Part shown: positions 1 to 6,453 of the stretch, one piece after another
Numbering within the stretch: the first letter of the stretch is position 1
How the letters are laid out: each line of letters starts with the position of its first letter
Assembly (NCBI GenBank): GCA_001577135.1
Contig: LSCK01000045.1
Coordinates: 1-7,146 of the forward strand
Length of the DNA stretch: 7,146 nucleotides
DNA from: Cloacimonetes bacterium TCS60
GTDB lineage: Bacteria; Cloacimonadota; Cloacimonadia; JGIOTU-2
Reading direction: 5' to 3'
Notes under the pieces: model-generated
Database searches by the model: none
What the model was told of the DNA's origin: nothing
What the model saw: the letters and a program-made list of their open reading frames with translations, nothing else
Translations under genes and position numbers: made by a program

Positions 1-455
1 ATAACAACATTATCTTCAATTTTAGTATAATTCCCCAGTTTAACATTTTCAGAAATTACTACATTAGATCCAATCTTAATATTCTGGGACAATTTTGCGG
101 AATCATGTATTTTGGCTGAATCGTCAATTACACTACCCGGGATTTCCTTATTTTTTTCATTTTTAAGAAAATAAGATATGATTTTTAGAAAGGCGACATA
201 GGGTTTAGGAGTAATTATGTAATTTCTTGATTTATTAACTTTAATTAAAGATTTCGAATTTACCAAAACCAGTCCGGCTTTTGAATTATTAAATTGGTCT
301 TGAAATTTTTCGTCATTATAGAAAGCTATAGTGTTAACATTGGCTTCTTTCAAATCACCAACAGTATTAATAGAAGTTTTGATGTTTTTAACCAGCTTTC
401 CCTCTACAATTTGATTAATTTCTGCAGAACTTAGCTGGGTTGTAAAATTTTTCAT
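1..455 (-). CDS. lpxD: UDP-3-O-acylglucosamine N-acyltransferase LpxD, N-terminal part (3' end cut by window edge)
   Basis: LpxD transfers an (R)-3-hydroxyacyl chain from acyl carrier protein to the 2-amino group of UDP-3-O-acylglucosamine, the third step of lipid A synthesis, in the cytoplasm. I translated 151 codons from ATG at 455; the frame runs open through position 1, so roughly half of a normal LpxD (about 340 residues) is missing. Residues 1-100 match the LpxD N-terminal uridine-binding domain, including IAFYNDEKF (43-51) and the ITPKPYVAFLKI stretch (81-92), which parallels NPYLTYARM in the E. coli enzyme as I remember it. From about residue 108 the left-handed beta-helix begins, with hexapeptide repeats such as IDDSAK, IHDSAK, IGSNVV and ISENVK. 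The start lies 9 nt after the ompH stop, with only a weak AAAAG ribosome-binding sequence. The bamA-ompH-lpxD order strongly supports the call. An LpxA or other hexapeptide transferase is unlikely because those lack this N-terminal domain. Confidence 0.93.
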   Translation of the reverse strand, partial: MKNFTTQLSSAEINQIVEGKLVKNIKTSINTVGDLKEANVNTIAFYNDEKFQDQFNNSKAGLVLVNSKSLIKVNKSRNYIITPKPYVAFLKIISYFLKNEKNKEIPGSVIDDSAKIHDSAKLSQNIKIGSNVVISENVKLGNYTKIEDNVV

Positions 456-464
456 TTACTTTTA

Positions 465-980
465 TTATTCTTTTTTATTTAGCTCTGTAATCACCTTACT
501 GGTAATGTCCAGGTTCAGGTCCGGGTTAGCATAAATAACAGATTCTCCCTGTAAAGAATTTAGAACCAGATCAAAGCCATTCTTTTCTGCAACAGCGTTA
601 ACAGCGTTGACGATTTCTTTGCTTATTGGCTCCAAGAGTTCTGTTTGTCTTTGTAATGCTTGATTTCTAAGTTTTTCTGCTAATTGTTGATATTCTCTTT
701 GTTTTTTTTCGATCAATGCTTTTTTTTCATCTTTGCGCTGTTGGGTCACAATTGGAGGTAGATTTTGATATTCATCATTCAATTTTTTAATCTCTTCCTC
801 TTTCTGAACCAATTCTTGTTCCCATTGTTGTGCTTCCTTATTAAATTGCTCTTCAGCAACTGCCTTATCAGGGAACTGATTATATACTTTGTTCATATCG
901 ATATAAGCAATTTTCATCTCTTGTGCAAAAACTGCAGTAGTTATTAGCATCAAGGTTAGTAAGATTACAATCTTTTTCAT
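465..980 (-). CDS. ompH: OmpH/Skp-family periplasmic chaperone
   Basis: This small secreted chaperone of the OmpH/Skp family holds unfolded outer-membrane proteins in the periplasm on their way to the BAM complex. The 171-residue product is the usual family length. Residues 1-19 form a classic signal peptide (MKK, then a hydrophobic core, ending AVFA before Q20). The mature protein opens with KIAYIDMNKVY (23-33), the first strand of the Skp body. Residues about 40-115 are a charged, Gln/Glu/Lys-rich helical hairpin that forms the coiled-coil tentacle, broken near NLPP (73-76), which probably marks the turn. The C-terminal part (FDLVLNS, then GESVIYANPDLNLD at 145-158, then TSKVITELN) is the family's typical ending. 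The start is supported by a strong Shine-Dalgarno sequence. It lies 27 nt downstream of bamA and 9 nt upstream of lpxD, so the three are probably co-transcribed. The in-frame stop is followed directly by a second TAA. Confidence 0.95.
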   Translation of the reverse strand: MKKIVILLTLMLITTAVFAQEMKIAYIDMNKVYNQFPDKAVAEEQFNKEAQQWEQELVQKEEEIKKLNDEYQNLPPIVTQQRKDEKKALIEKKQREYQQLAEKLRNQALQRQTELLEPISKEIVNAVNAVAEKNGFDLVLNSLQGESVIYANPDLNLDITSKVITELNKKE

Positions 981-985
981 GTTAG

Positions 986-992
986 CTCCTTT
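986..992 (-). promoter_or_regulatory. Ribosome binding site of ompH
   Basis: On the minus strand the sequence AAAGGAG ends 5 nt before the ATG at 980. This is a near-perfect Shine-Dalgarno match at good spacing in an otherwise A/T-only gap, and it fixes the ompH start. Confidence 0.85.
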
Positions 993-1007
993 TGTATTTT
1001 TAATATA

Positions 1008-3266
1008 TTAAAAAGTTGAACCAAATTGGAAGTGGAACTCCCATTTGTTGTTAACGTCTCTATCAAAACCATAGGCATAATCAAATCCGATTAAACCCAT
1101 GGGTGTTTGAACTCTTACCCCAACTCCAGCACCTTTTTTTAAATATTGCAAGTTGATGGCAGAGAAATCACGGTAAGAATTACCAGCGTCAAGAAAGGCA
1201 AGACCAATTATTTTATCTCCTGAGAGGGGCACTGTTATACCATACGAAGTGATAAATTCTGCATTCGCACCTTCAGTATCTTCTGGTTCGATACTGCGAT
1301 CAGGGTAGCCCCGAATTCCGTCAGGACCAATCCCACCTGGATAAAACTTTTCATCCAGAGGAACGACATCTTTGGATCCAAGGGGCAGAATGTTTCCCAT
1401 TCTCACCTTCATGCCAAATGAAAATTCCCAGAAAAGAGGAAAATGCCAATTTGTTTGAAAGGTCTGTTTTAAGTATTCTTCATTACCACCCAATATCGAT
1501 CCTGCTATTTCTGTGTAAAATTTGGTATAAGATCCCTGACTGGGACGGAAAATATTATTACGGTTATCGCGTTCCAAACTTAAATACATGGAATTGCTTA
1601 TCTTTTTTCCTTCATCAACTAAATCCTGAACCTGATCCAGGATAGTTCCATCTTCATTGATAAATTCATAATATTTCTCTGTATAAGAAAAGCCAGTGGT
1701 GAAGCGTGTAAAATTCAGCCACGGAACTTTGGATCCTGCGCGCAACCCTCCCCCGGTTCGATGAACTTCATAATTCCAATCTGTCCATTCATTTTGGGTA
1801 TGAAAAATATCAACTCCAGCTAGAATATTTGAATTAAACACATAAGGATCGGTATAACTGATGTCATAATTTTGTTTGGAACCACTGAATTCCCAGGTCA
1901 GCTCTACTTTTTTTGCTTGACCAAAGAGATTATTATGAGCCAATTTAATAAATCCCACGAAGCCATTAACCGCATCATAATTTACACCGAAATTTGCATT
2001 GCCAGACACTTTATCTTTTACATTAAAGATGAGATCGATATCTCCATCTGCATTTATTGGCTGGTAATCGATTCCTATATTGGGTTCAAAAAATCCCATG
2101 TTGTAAATATTCCTCTGGGTCTGCATAATTAGTGATTGCCGAAAATAATCTCCAGGGAAAACAGCTAATTTCCTCCGTATAATTTTTTCTTCGGTCTTTT
2201 TGTTGCCGTTAATAAAAATTTTTCTAACTTTTGCTCTGTTGTTTTCATTAATATTCAAAGTGATATCCAATGAGTCCTTATTGGTCTCAAGTTGACGATT
2301 AATGCTGGAGTAGATAAAACCATCTTCAAAATACATTGAACGCACGTTTGCTAATTTTTTATTAAACTCTTCTTCATTGAACACATCACCCTTTTGCAAA
2401 TCAAGTTGACCTGTAATCTGTTCACCCTTAAAACGAGTATTACCTTTAACTTTTATATGAGCTAATTTATACTGGTTGCCTTCAAAAACATCGATAACAA
2501 GGATCAGTTTGCTACTCTTGTTATATTCTTTATCCCAATCCTCTACTTTAGCATTAATGTATCCTTCTGACTTATAGAACTCTTCTATCCTGATTAGATC
2601 TTCTTCGAATTTTTCTAGCTCAAACTTACCGGAGCGAAAGAAACCTTTTGGTTTTGTTTTCATTTCACCCAAGAGTTTTTTAGAAGCGATGTTTTTGTTC
2701 CCCTTGAAAATAATTTTCTTAATTCTGACTTCACTCCCTTCGATTATGGCAATGGTCAAATCAACTTTATTATTTGGAAGTTCTTCAACTTCGAAATTTA
2801 CAGTAGCCAGTCGAAATCCTTTTTCATAATATAAATCGAGGATAGCATTTTTCATTTTAAACTTGAGTTTACCAGTTAGGTATTCTCCCTTACTCAGTTT
2901 AACCTCTGATAAAATCTTCTTTTGTTTAATTTCTTGATTGCCAGTTACTTCAAAATTTTCAATAACCGCATATTCATCAACAGAAATTACAACCTCTACT
3001 CCATCCTCATATTTATTTTTTGATATGGTAATATCCCTAAACAATCCCAGGTTATAGATATTTTTAATGGCTTTATTAATTTCTGCTTTCTCGTAAATAT
3101 CTCCGACCCTCAATTGTGATGTGGATTTGATCAGGTCTCCTGTTACATTAATATTTCCCGTAACAGATATTTTATTTATGTAATCATAATCTGTTTGTGA
3201 AAAACAATTTGAAAAAATTAATATACCGACTAAAAATAGAACTAAATACTTTGTTTTAAAATACAT
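1008..3266 (-). CDS. bamA: Outer membrane protein assembly factor BamA (Omp85 family)
   Basis: BamA is the core of the BAM machine, which folds and inserts beta-barrel proteins into the outer membrane. The 752-residue product has a hydrophobic N-terminal signal sequence (about 1-23, cleavage probably near CFS-Q). Five POTRA repeats follow, at roughly 29-99, 101-177, 179-263, 266-342 and 345-420. Each has the typical hydrophobic-x-x-G-N start, for example FEVTGN (105), IIFKGN (185), IKVKGN (271) and IFINGN (350). Residues 421-752 are the 16-stranded barrel domain. It carries the family's RGY/F loop motif as GIRGYPD (650-656, R652), preceded by FYPGG. The C terminus, FHFQFGSTF, closely parallels the E. 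coli BamA ending and has the terminal aromatic residue of the beta-signal. A ribosome-binding sequence AAGGTGA sits 10 nt upstream of the ATG. The next genes, ompH and lpxD, belong to the same conserved cluster. TamA is excluded by the five-POTRA layout and the gene context. Confidence 0.97.
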   Translation of the reverse strand: MYFKTKYLVLFLVGILIFSNCFSQTDYDYINKISVTGNINVTGDLIKSTSQLRVGDIYEKAEINKAIKNIYNLGLFRDITISKNKYEDGVEVVISVDEYAVIENFEVTGNQEIKQKKILSEVKLSKGEYLTGKLKFKMKNAILDLYYEKGFRLATVNFEVEELPNNKVDLTIAIIEGSEVRIKKIIFKGNKNIASKKLLGEMKTKPKGFFRSGKFELEKFEEDLIRIEEFYKSEGYINAKVEDWDKEYNKSSKLILVIDVFEGNQYKLAHIKVKGNTRFKGEQITGQLDLQKGDVFNEEEFNKKLANVRSMYFEDGFIYSSINRQLETNKDSLDITLNINENNRAKVRKIFINGNKKTEEKIIRRKLAVFPGDYFRQSLIMQTQRNIYNMGFFEPNIGIDYQPINADGDIDLIFNVKDKVSGNANFGVNYDAVNGFVGFIKLAHNNLFGQAKKVELTWEFSGSKQNYDISYTDPYVFNSNILAGVDIFHTQNEWTDWNYEVHRTGGGLRAGSKVPWLNFTRFTTGFSYTEKYYEFINEDGTILDQVQDLVDEGKKISNSMYLSLERDNRNNIFRPSQGSYTKFYTEIAGSILGGNEEYLKQTFQTNWHFPLFWEFSFGMKVRMGNILPLGSKDVVPLDEKFYPGGIGPDGIRGYPDRSIEPEDTEGANAEFITSYGITVPLSGDKIIGLAFLDAGNSYRDFSAINLQYLKKGAGVGVRVQTPMGLIGFDYAYGFDRDVNNKWEFHFQFGSTF

Positions 3267-3276
3267 TTATACGTAG

Positions 3277-3283
3277 TCACCTT
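3277..3283 (-). promoter_or_regulatory. Probable ribosome binding site of bamA
   Basis: The minus-strand sequence AAGGTGA lies 10 nt before the bamA ATG at 3266. Spacing is slightly long but acceptable, and no better start codon in frame is nearby. Confidence 0.55.
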
Positions 3284-3371
3284 TTTCTCTATATTTAGTG
3301 CATTTTTCAACTGGATAAATTTTTTAGTAAAGTTTTTTAGCTTTATTACGTCCCACGAACGATAAATTTTG

Positions 3372-3393
3372 TGTTTATGGTTGGAAATAAACA
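3372..3393. repeat. Perfect 7-bp inverted repeat (possible RNA hairpin)
   Basis: TGTTTAT at 3372-3378 is the exact reverse complement of ATAAACA at 3387-3393, with an 8-nt loop between them. The stem holds only one G-C pair, and no long U-tract follows it on the minus strand (the next bases are CAAAATTT). It is therefore a poor intrinsic terminator by the usual criteria. It could be a weak transcription-end, RNA-processing or protein-binding site between the lipoprotein gene and bamA. The repeat itself is certain; its function is unknown. Confidence 0.4.
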
Positions 3394-3456
3394 GCTGGAA
3401 TTAGCTAAATATTTAATGTTGCTTTCAAAATACTGGGAGGATGAAAGGTACGATTA

Positions 3457-4389
3457 TTAATTCCAAAAAACAGTGTAATCTTCAGTAGTTCCTGTATTAC
3501 CGTTAATGTTTGTCGCTCTAATAAAAAATGTGTTCTCCGATTGAGTTAAATATATATAGGTTCTAAAATCATTAAAAGCATCTACCTCGATAGGATATTC
3601 GACACCATTATAGGTAAGAATTGCTTCATTTCCCTCAAAATTATTTATGTAACCATTAAGCAAAAACTCATCACTATTAAATGTTTCTCCGTTTTCGGGC
3701 GAGATAATAGTTATATCTGGAATTGGCTCCGAAGGAATTTGTAGATCATAATTTTTGTAGATATCTTCATCCACATAAATAGTTTCAGAGATTTCGTTAT
3801 AACCTCTTAAATAAACTCCTATATTATATTGACCAGGACTAATATCTTCTATAGTTGCAGGAGTAGTCTTTCCCATAAAATTACCATCTATGTAAATTCT
3901 GGCACCATCCGGATAAGAATCCACATTTACATTATAATTTTCATTGTAATTTTGATTGCCGTATACTTTCCAAAACTCCCCTTCCCGCCTAAATATTGTG
4001 ACATCACTGTACAGATCACTGAGAGAATTTACCTGATAATAATTCCCGTTTAGCTTTATGGAATAACTTACTTTTGCGTATGAGTTAGTAAAAAAGGAAA
4101 CATGAATATTGGTTACATCGCTAACTTGATCAGTTTCAAATCTGTTATACCAGCGTGCTTCTTCATCATTGTAATTAAAGTCATTGTGTAAAAAATCTGT
4201 AGAATAATTCTCCATTATTTGAAAAATATTTTCATTATCTAATCCCTGGTAAATAGAATAAATAGTTTGCTCAATTTCATATTCCCATTGTGCATAATCA
4301 TTATTTCCGGAGCCAGTATCGAAAACGCAAGAAGGTAAAGATAGAATTAACAAAATTAGTAGAAGATTAACGAATTTAAAATTTTTCAT
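3457..4389 (-). CDS. Predicted lipoprotein with NTF2-like, PEGA and Ig-like regions; function unknown
   Basis: I do not recognise a named family for the whole 310-residue protein. Residues 1-20 are a lipoprotein signal peptide with lipobox LPSC, giving lipidated Cys21. Residues about 33-145 resemble an NTF2/SnoaL-like fold: an opening helix (IEQTIYSIYQGLDN), a helix with NYSTDFLH, then strands ending with VTIFRREGEFWKVYG (130-144), the typical last strand of these domains. Residues about 153-217 form a PEGA domain (YPDGARIYIDGNFMGKTTP, then the SPGQYNI turn and LRGYNE). The signature tetrapeptide reads PDGA at 160-163. Residues 225-309 look like a bacterial Ig-like domain (ITIISPENGETFNSD, ending with TVFW). 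The mature protein is rich in Asn, Tyr, Asp and Glu, as in surface or periplasmic binding modules. The gene starts 18 nt after deoB with no visible Shine-Dalgarno sequence and ends 190 nt before bamA. A role in the envelope is a reasonable inference; membership of the BAM complex would be speculation. Confidence 0.85.
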   Translation of the reverse strand: MKNFKFVNLLLILLILSLPSCVFDTGSGNNDYAQWEYEIEQTIYSIYQGLDNENIFQIMENYSTDFLHNDFNYNDEEARWYNRFETDQVSDVTNIHVSFFTNSYAKVSYSIKLNGNYYQVNSLSDLYSDVTIFRREGEFWKVYGNQNYNENYNVNVDSYPDGARIYIDGNFMGKTTPATIEDISPGQYNIGVYLRGYNEISETIYVDEDIYKNYDLQIPSEPIPDITIISPENGETFNSDEFLLNGYINNFEGNEAILTYNGVEYPIEVDAFNDFRTYIYLTQSENTFFIRATNINGNTGTTEDYTVFWN

Positions 4390-4407
4390 ATTATATTTGC
4401 AGACAAC

Positions 4408-5601
4408 TTATGAATTGTCCAGGGAAATTTTCTGAAGGAAACTTGTACCCTGAATATTGGATTTTAATTTAAACAATTCGGAAATAGTTGCCCCCAGGTC
4501 AGAAAAGCTTTTCCTTATCCCAATATCAATGTTATTTTTTATTCTGTGACCATAAATTAAAATAGGAATATATTCTCTTGTATGATCGGTTCCTGAAGTT
4601 GTAGGATCACAGCCGTGGTCAGCAGTAATAAATATAATATCATTCTCATTTAAAAGTGATAAAATTTTTGATATCCGTATATCAAATTGTTCTAAGCCAT
4701 GAGCAAAGCTCTTGTAGTTATTTCTATGTCCCCAGGCAGTATCAAAATCTGGTAGGTTAACAAAAACAAACCCCTGGCGTTTAGATGCAATTGTCTCTTC
4801 CAAAGCATCCAGGGCTGCGGGATTATGTTGGGTATGATTGGAGAATGTTATACCTCTATTATTAAACAAATCTTCAATTTTACCAATACCGGTAACAGTT
4901 ATTCCGCTTTCAAATAAATAATCCAATAAAGTATTTTTGGGTGGCGATAGAGAAAAATCTTTTCTACGGGGAGTTCTTTCAAAATTTCCATTTTCAGTCC
5001 CAATAAAAGGCCTGGCAATTACTCTTCCTACACTATGTTTACCAACGAGAATCTCTTCCCGAGCAATTCTGCACATTTTATATAATTTTTTCACAGGGAC
5101 AATATCCTCATGTGCGGCAATCTGAAAAACGCTATCACCTGAGGTATAGATTATAGGAAATTTTGTCTCAAGATGCTTTTCTCCAAGCTCATTTATGATA
5201 ACAGTACCGGATTCAGCTTTATTTCCCAAAATAGCTTTAGAATTGGTTAGCTTTTTAAATTTTTCTATTATCACATCTGGAAATCCATTTGGGTAGGTAG
5301 GAAAGGGAGTTTTAGTCTGCAGCCCCATCAATTCCCAATGCCCAGTAGTACTATCTTTTCCAGCAGATATTTCTACTGCTTTACCAAAAGCACTTGTGGT
5401 ATCAGTTTCAGGGGGAACACCCTTTATTTTTGCCAGATTTCCCAAACCCATTTTTTGAAGATTGGGTAGATGTAGCCCACCCATTTTTTGAGCTATATTA
5501 CTAACTGTATTTGTATTTTTATCCCCGTATTCATCGGCATCGGGTAGAGCACCAATTCCAACTCCGTCCAAAACGACTACAAAAACCCGAGTTGAAGTCA
5601 T
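4408..5601 (-). CDS. deoB: Phosphopentomutase DeoB
   Basis: DeoB interconverts ribose-1-phosphate or deoxyribose-1-phosphate with the 5-phosphates in the cytoplasm, linking nucleoside breakdown to central carbon metabolism. The 397-residue product has the normal full length. It belongs to the alkaline-phosphatase-like metalloenzymes. Visible metal-ligand positions are D12 (VVLDGVGIG), D287 and H292 (DFDTAWGH), D328 and H329 (TADHG) and H340 (GTDHTREY). The phosphoacceptor segment is GKDSTTGHWE at 81-90. By alignment from memory with the Bacillus cereus enzyme, the activated hydroxyl would be Ser84 rather than Thr. The DeoB cap region is also recognisable (ASGT-like AESGT at 129-133, YTSGDSVFQIAAHE at 152-165, GRVIARPF at 192-199). 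The ATG overlaps the preceding isomerase stop as TAATG, implying translational coupling, and the ribosome-binding sequence is weak. No purine nucleoside phosphorylase, thymidine phosphorylase or deoxyribose-phosphate aldolase gene is adjacent here, so this is not a classical deo operon. Confidence 0.97.
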   Translation of the reverse strand: MTSTRVFVVVLDGVGIGALPDADEYGDKNTNTVSNIAQKMGGLHLPNLQKMGLGNLAKIKGVPPETDTTSAFGKAVEISAGKDSTTGHWELMGLQTKTPFPTYPNGFPDVIIEKFKKLTNSKAILGNKAESGTVIINELGEKHLETKFPIIYTSGDSVFQIAAHEDIVPVKKLYKMCRIAREEILVGKHSVGRVIARPFIGTENGNFERTPRRKDFSLSPPKNTLLDYLFESGITVTGIGKIEDLFNNRGITFSNHTQHNPAALDALEETIASKRQGFVFVNLPDFDTAWGHRNNYKSFAHGLEQFDIRISKILSLLNENDIIFITADHGCDPTTSGTDHTREYIPILIYGHRIKNNIDIGIRKSFSDLGATISELFKLKSNIQGTSFLQKISLDNS

Positions 5602-6452
5602 TATAAGTAATCTTTCTGAATCTCAATCGTGGCTTTATCTCTACATTCTCTGATAAATTTTAATAATTCAATCTCAGAGGTAATTTTTTCTAGATGTCGC
5701 TTTAAGGAATCTTTTATTTCCTCAAATTCCGGAATATAAGATGGTTTTTTATCAACAACTTTCACAAAATGCATGCCGAATTCTGTCTCTATGGGACCTG
5801 CATGATCACCCTCGGGCAATGAGAACACTACTTCTTCTAATTCAGCAATGAATTTTCCCCTTTTCACATATCCCAGGTCACCACTATTTTTATTACTGGG
5901 ACAAATAGAATATTCTTCCACTATATCACAAAAGTCCACACTATCATTGAGTTTGTCTTCAATTATTTCCGCTTTTTTAGAAGCATTGGGGTCATTTTTG
6001 TCCACAAGACAATGTATGAGGTGGACTTTCTCTGGTCTTCTAAATTTTTTTTTATTTTTTTTATAGTATGCCAAAATCAATTTAGGATCGATATTAATTT
6101 TATCTTTGAACTGCTTTTGGATAAATTTTTTAATAAGAAATTGGTTGCGGATTTGTTGAATTATTCGATCGGAATCAATTGAAAATTTTTTAAGTTCTTG
6201 CTTGAACTCCTGTTTCGAATTATAAGAACTTTGCAGTTGCCTGAATTGATTCAAGATTTTTTGTTCATCAATTTCATATTCTCCCGATTTTGCATGCTGT
6301 AGAAGTAAATACCCATCAATTAAATTATTAATAGCAGTCGATTTTATTTTTTCCGATACTTCATCATTTTCAGATTTCTTATTCAGCTGATAGAGCTCGG
6401 CTTTAAATTCCTTTGGCTTTATTTCATAGCCATTAACTTTTACAATAAACAT
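5601..6452 (-). CDS. Parvulin-type peptidyl-prolyl isomerase with SurA/PrsA-like N-terminal region, no visible signal peptide
   Basis: The protein combines an alpha-helical chaperone region with a rotamase domain that would speed proline cis-trans isomerisation in folding substrates. Of 283 residues, about 5-135 are helical and resemble the SurA N-terminal fold (KVNGYEIKPKEF opening, LIDGYLLLQHA, FRQLQSSYNSKQEFKQEL, then the IRNQFLIKKFI helix). Residues about 142-236 are the parvulin domain: VHLIHCLV with the conserved His147, DFCDIVEEYSICPS, NSGDLGYVKRG, ELEEVVFSLPEG, and FGMHFVKVVD with His228. A helical tail follows. The domain closely resembles E. coli PpiC (shared SICPS and GDLG motifs), which is cytoplasmic. 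The start is set by an AGGAG sequence 5 nt upstream, 1 nt after the miaA stop. The product begins directly with a polar sequence, so no Sec signal or lipobox is present. That differs from typical SurA and PrsA. An A8-T-A9 run encodes KKNKKK (131-136). Its substrates are unknown. Confidence 0.88.
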   Translation of the reverse strand: MFIVKVNGYEIKPKEFKAELYQLNKKSENDEVSEKIKSTAINNLIDGYLLLQHAKSGEYEIDEQKILNQFRQLQSSYNSKQEFKQELKKFSIDSDRIIQQIRNQFLIKKFIQKQFKDKINIDPKLILAYYKKNKKKFRRPEKVHLIHCLVDKNDPNASKKAEIIEDKLNDSVDFCDIVEEYSICPSNKNSGDLGYVKRGKFIAELEEVVFSLPEGDHAGPIETEFGMHFVKVVDKKPSYIPEFEEIKDSLKRHLEKITSEIELLKFIRECRDKATIEIQKDYL

Positions 6453-6453
6453 C

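Larger units (their letters stand above)
3267..3456. other. 190-bp intergenic region between the lipoprotein gene and bamA
   Basis: This is the only sizeable non-coding stretch in the window. It separates the tightly packed miaA-isomerase-deoB-lipoprotein run from bamA-ompH-lpxD, so it should hold a transcription end, a promoter for the envelope genes, or both. What I can see is a 7-bp perfect inverted repeat (listed separately), a weaker 5-bp TAAAG/CTTTA hairpin at 3328-3345, and the bamA ribosome-binding site. One sigma70-like pair can be drawn on the minus strand: TTGAAA at 3423-3428, a 17-nt spacer, then GCTAAT at 3400-3405. Such matches are frequent in A/T-rich DNA, so I do not call it a promoter. 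No small open reading frame or tRNA is evident. Confidence 0.6.

Noticed and set aside
765..947. Plus-strand open frame, 60 codons, Phe/Leu-rich
   Set aside because: It is the antisense shadow of the Lys/Glu-rich coiled coil of ompH; its apparent hydrophobicity comes from the complement of AAA/GAA codons.
1418..2132. Two plus-strand open frames (1418-1645 and 1872-2132)
   Set aside because: Both lie wholly inside bamA on the opposite strand and have no ribosome-binding site or recognisable domain.
3328..3345. TAAAG/CTTTA hairpin as a terminator
   Set aside because: Stem of five pairs with a single G-C and no following U-tract on the transcribed strand.
3314..3370. 10-bp direct repeat gataaatttt at 3314-3323 and 3361-3370
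   Set aside because: Only two copies, entirely low-complexity A/T apart from one G, with no symmetry or regular spacing; likely chance.
3400..3428. Sigma70-like pair TTGAAA, 17 nt, GCTAAT on the minus strand
   Set aside because: The -10 half matches only 4 of 6 bases, and such pairs are expected by chance in A/T-rich DNA. The organism's promoter consensus is also unknown.
3829..4053. Plus-strand open frame, Ile-rich, 74 codons
   Set aside because: Antisense to the Asn/Tyr-rich lipoprotein gene; its composition is explained by the complement of AAT and TAT codons.
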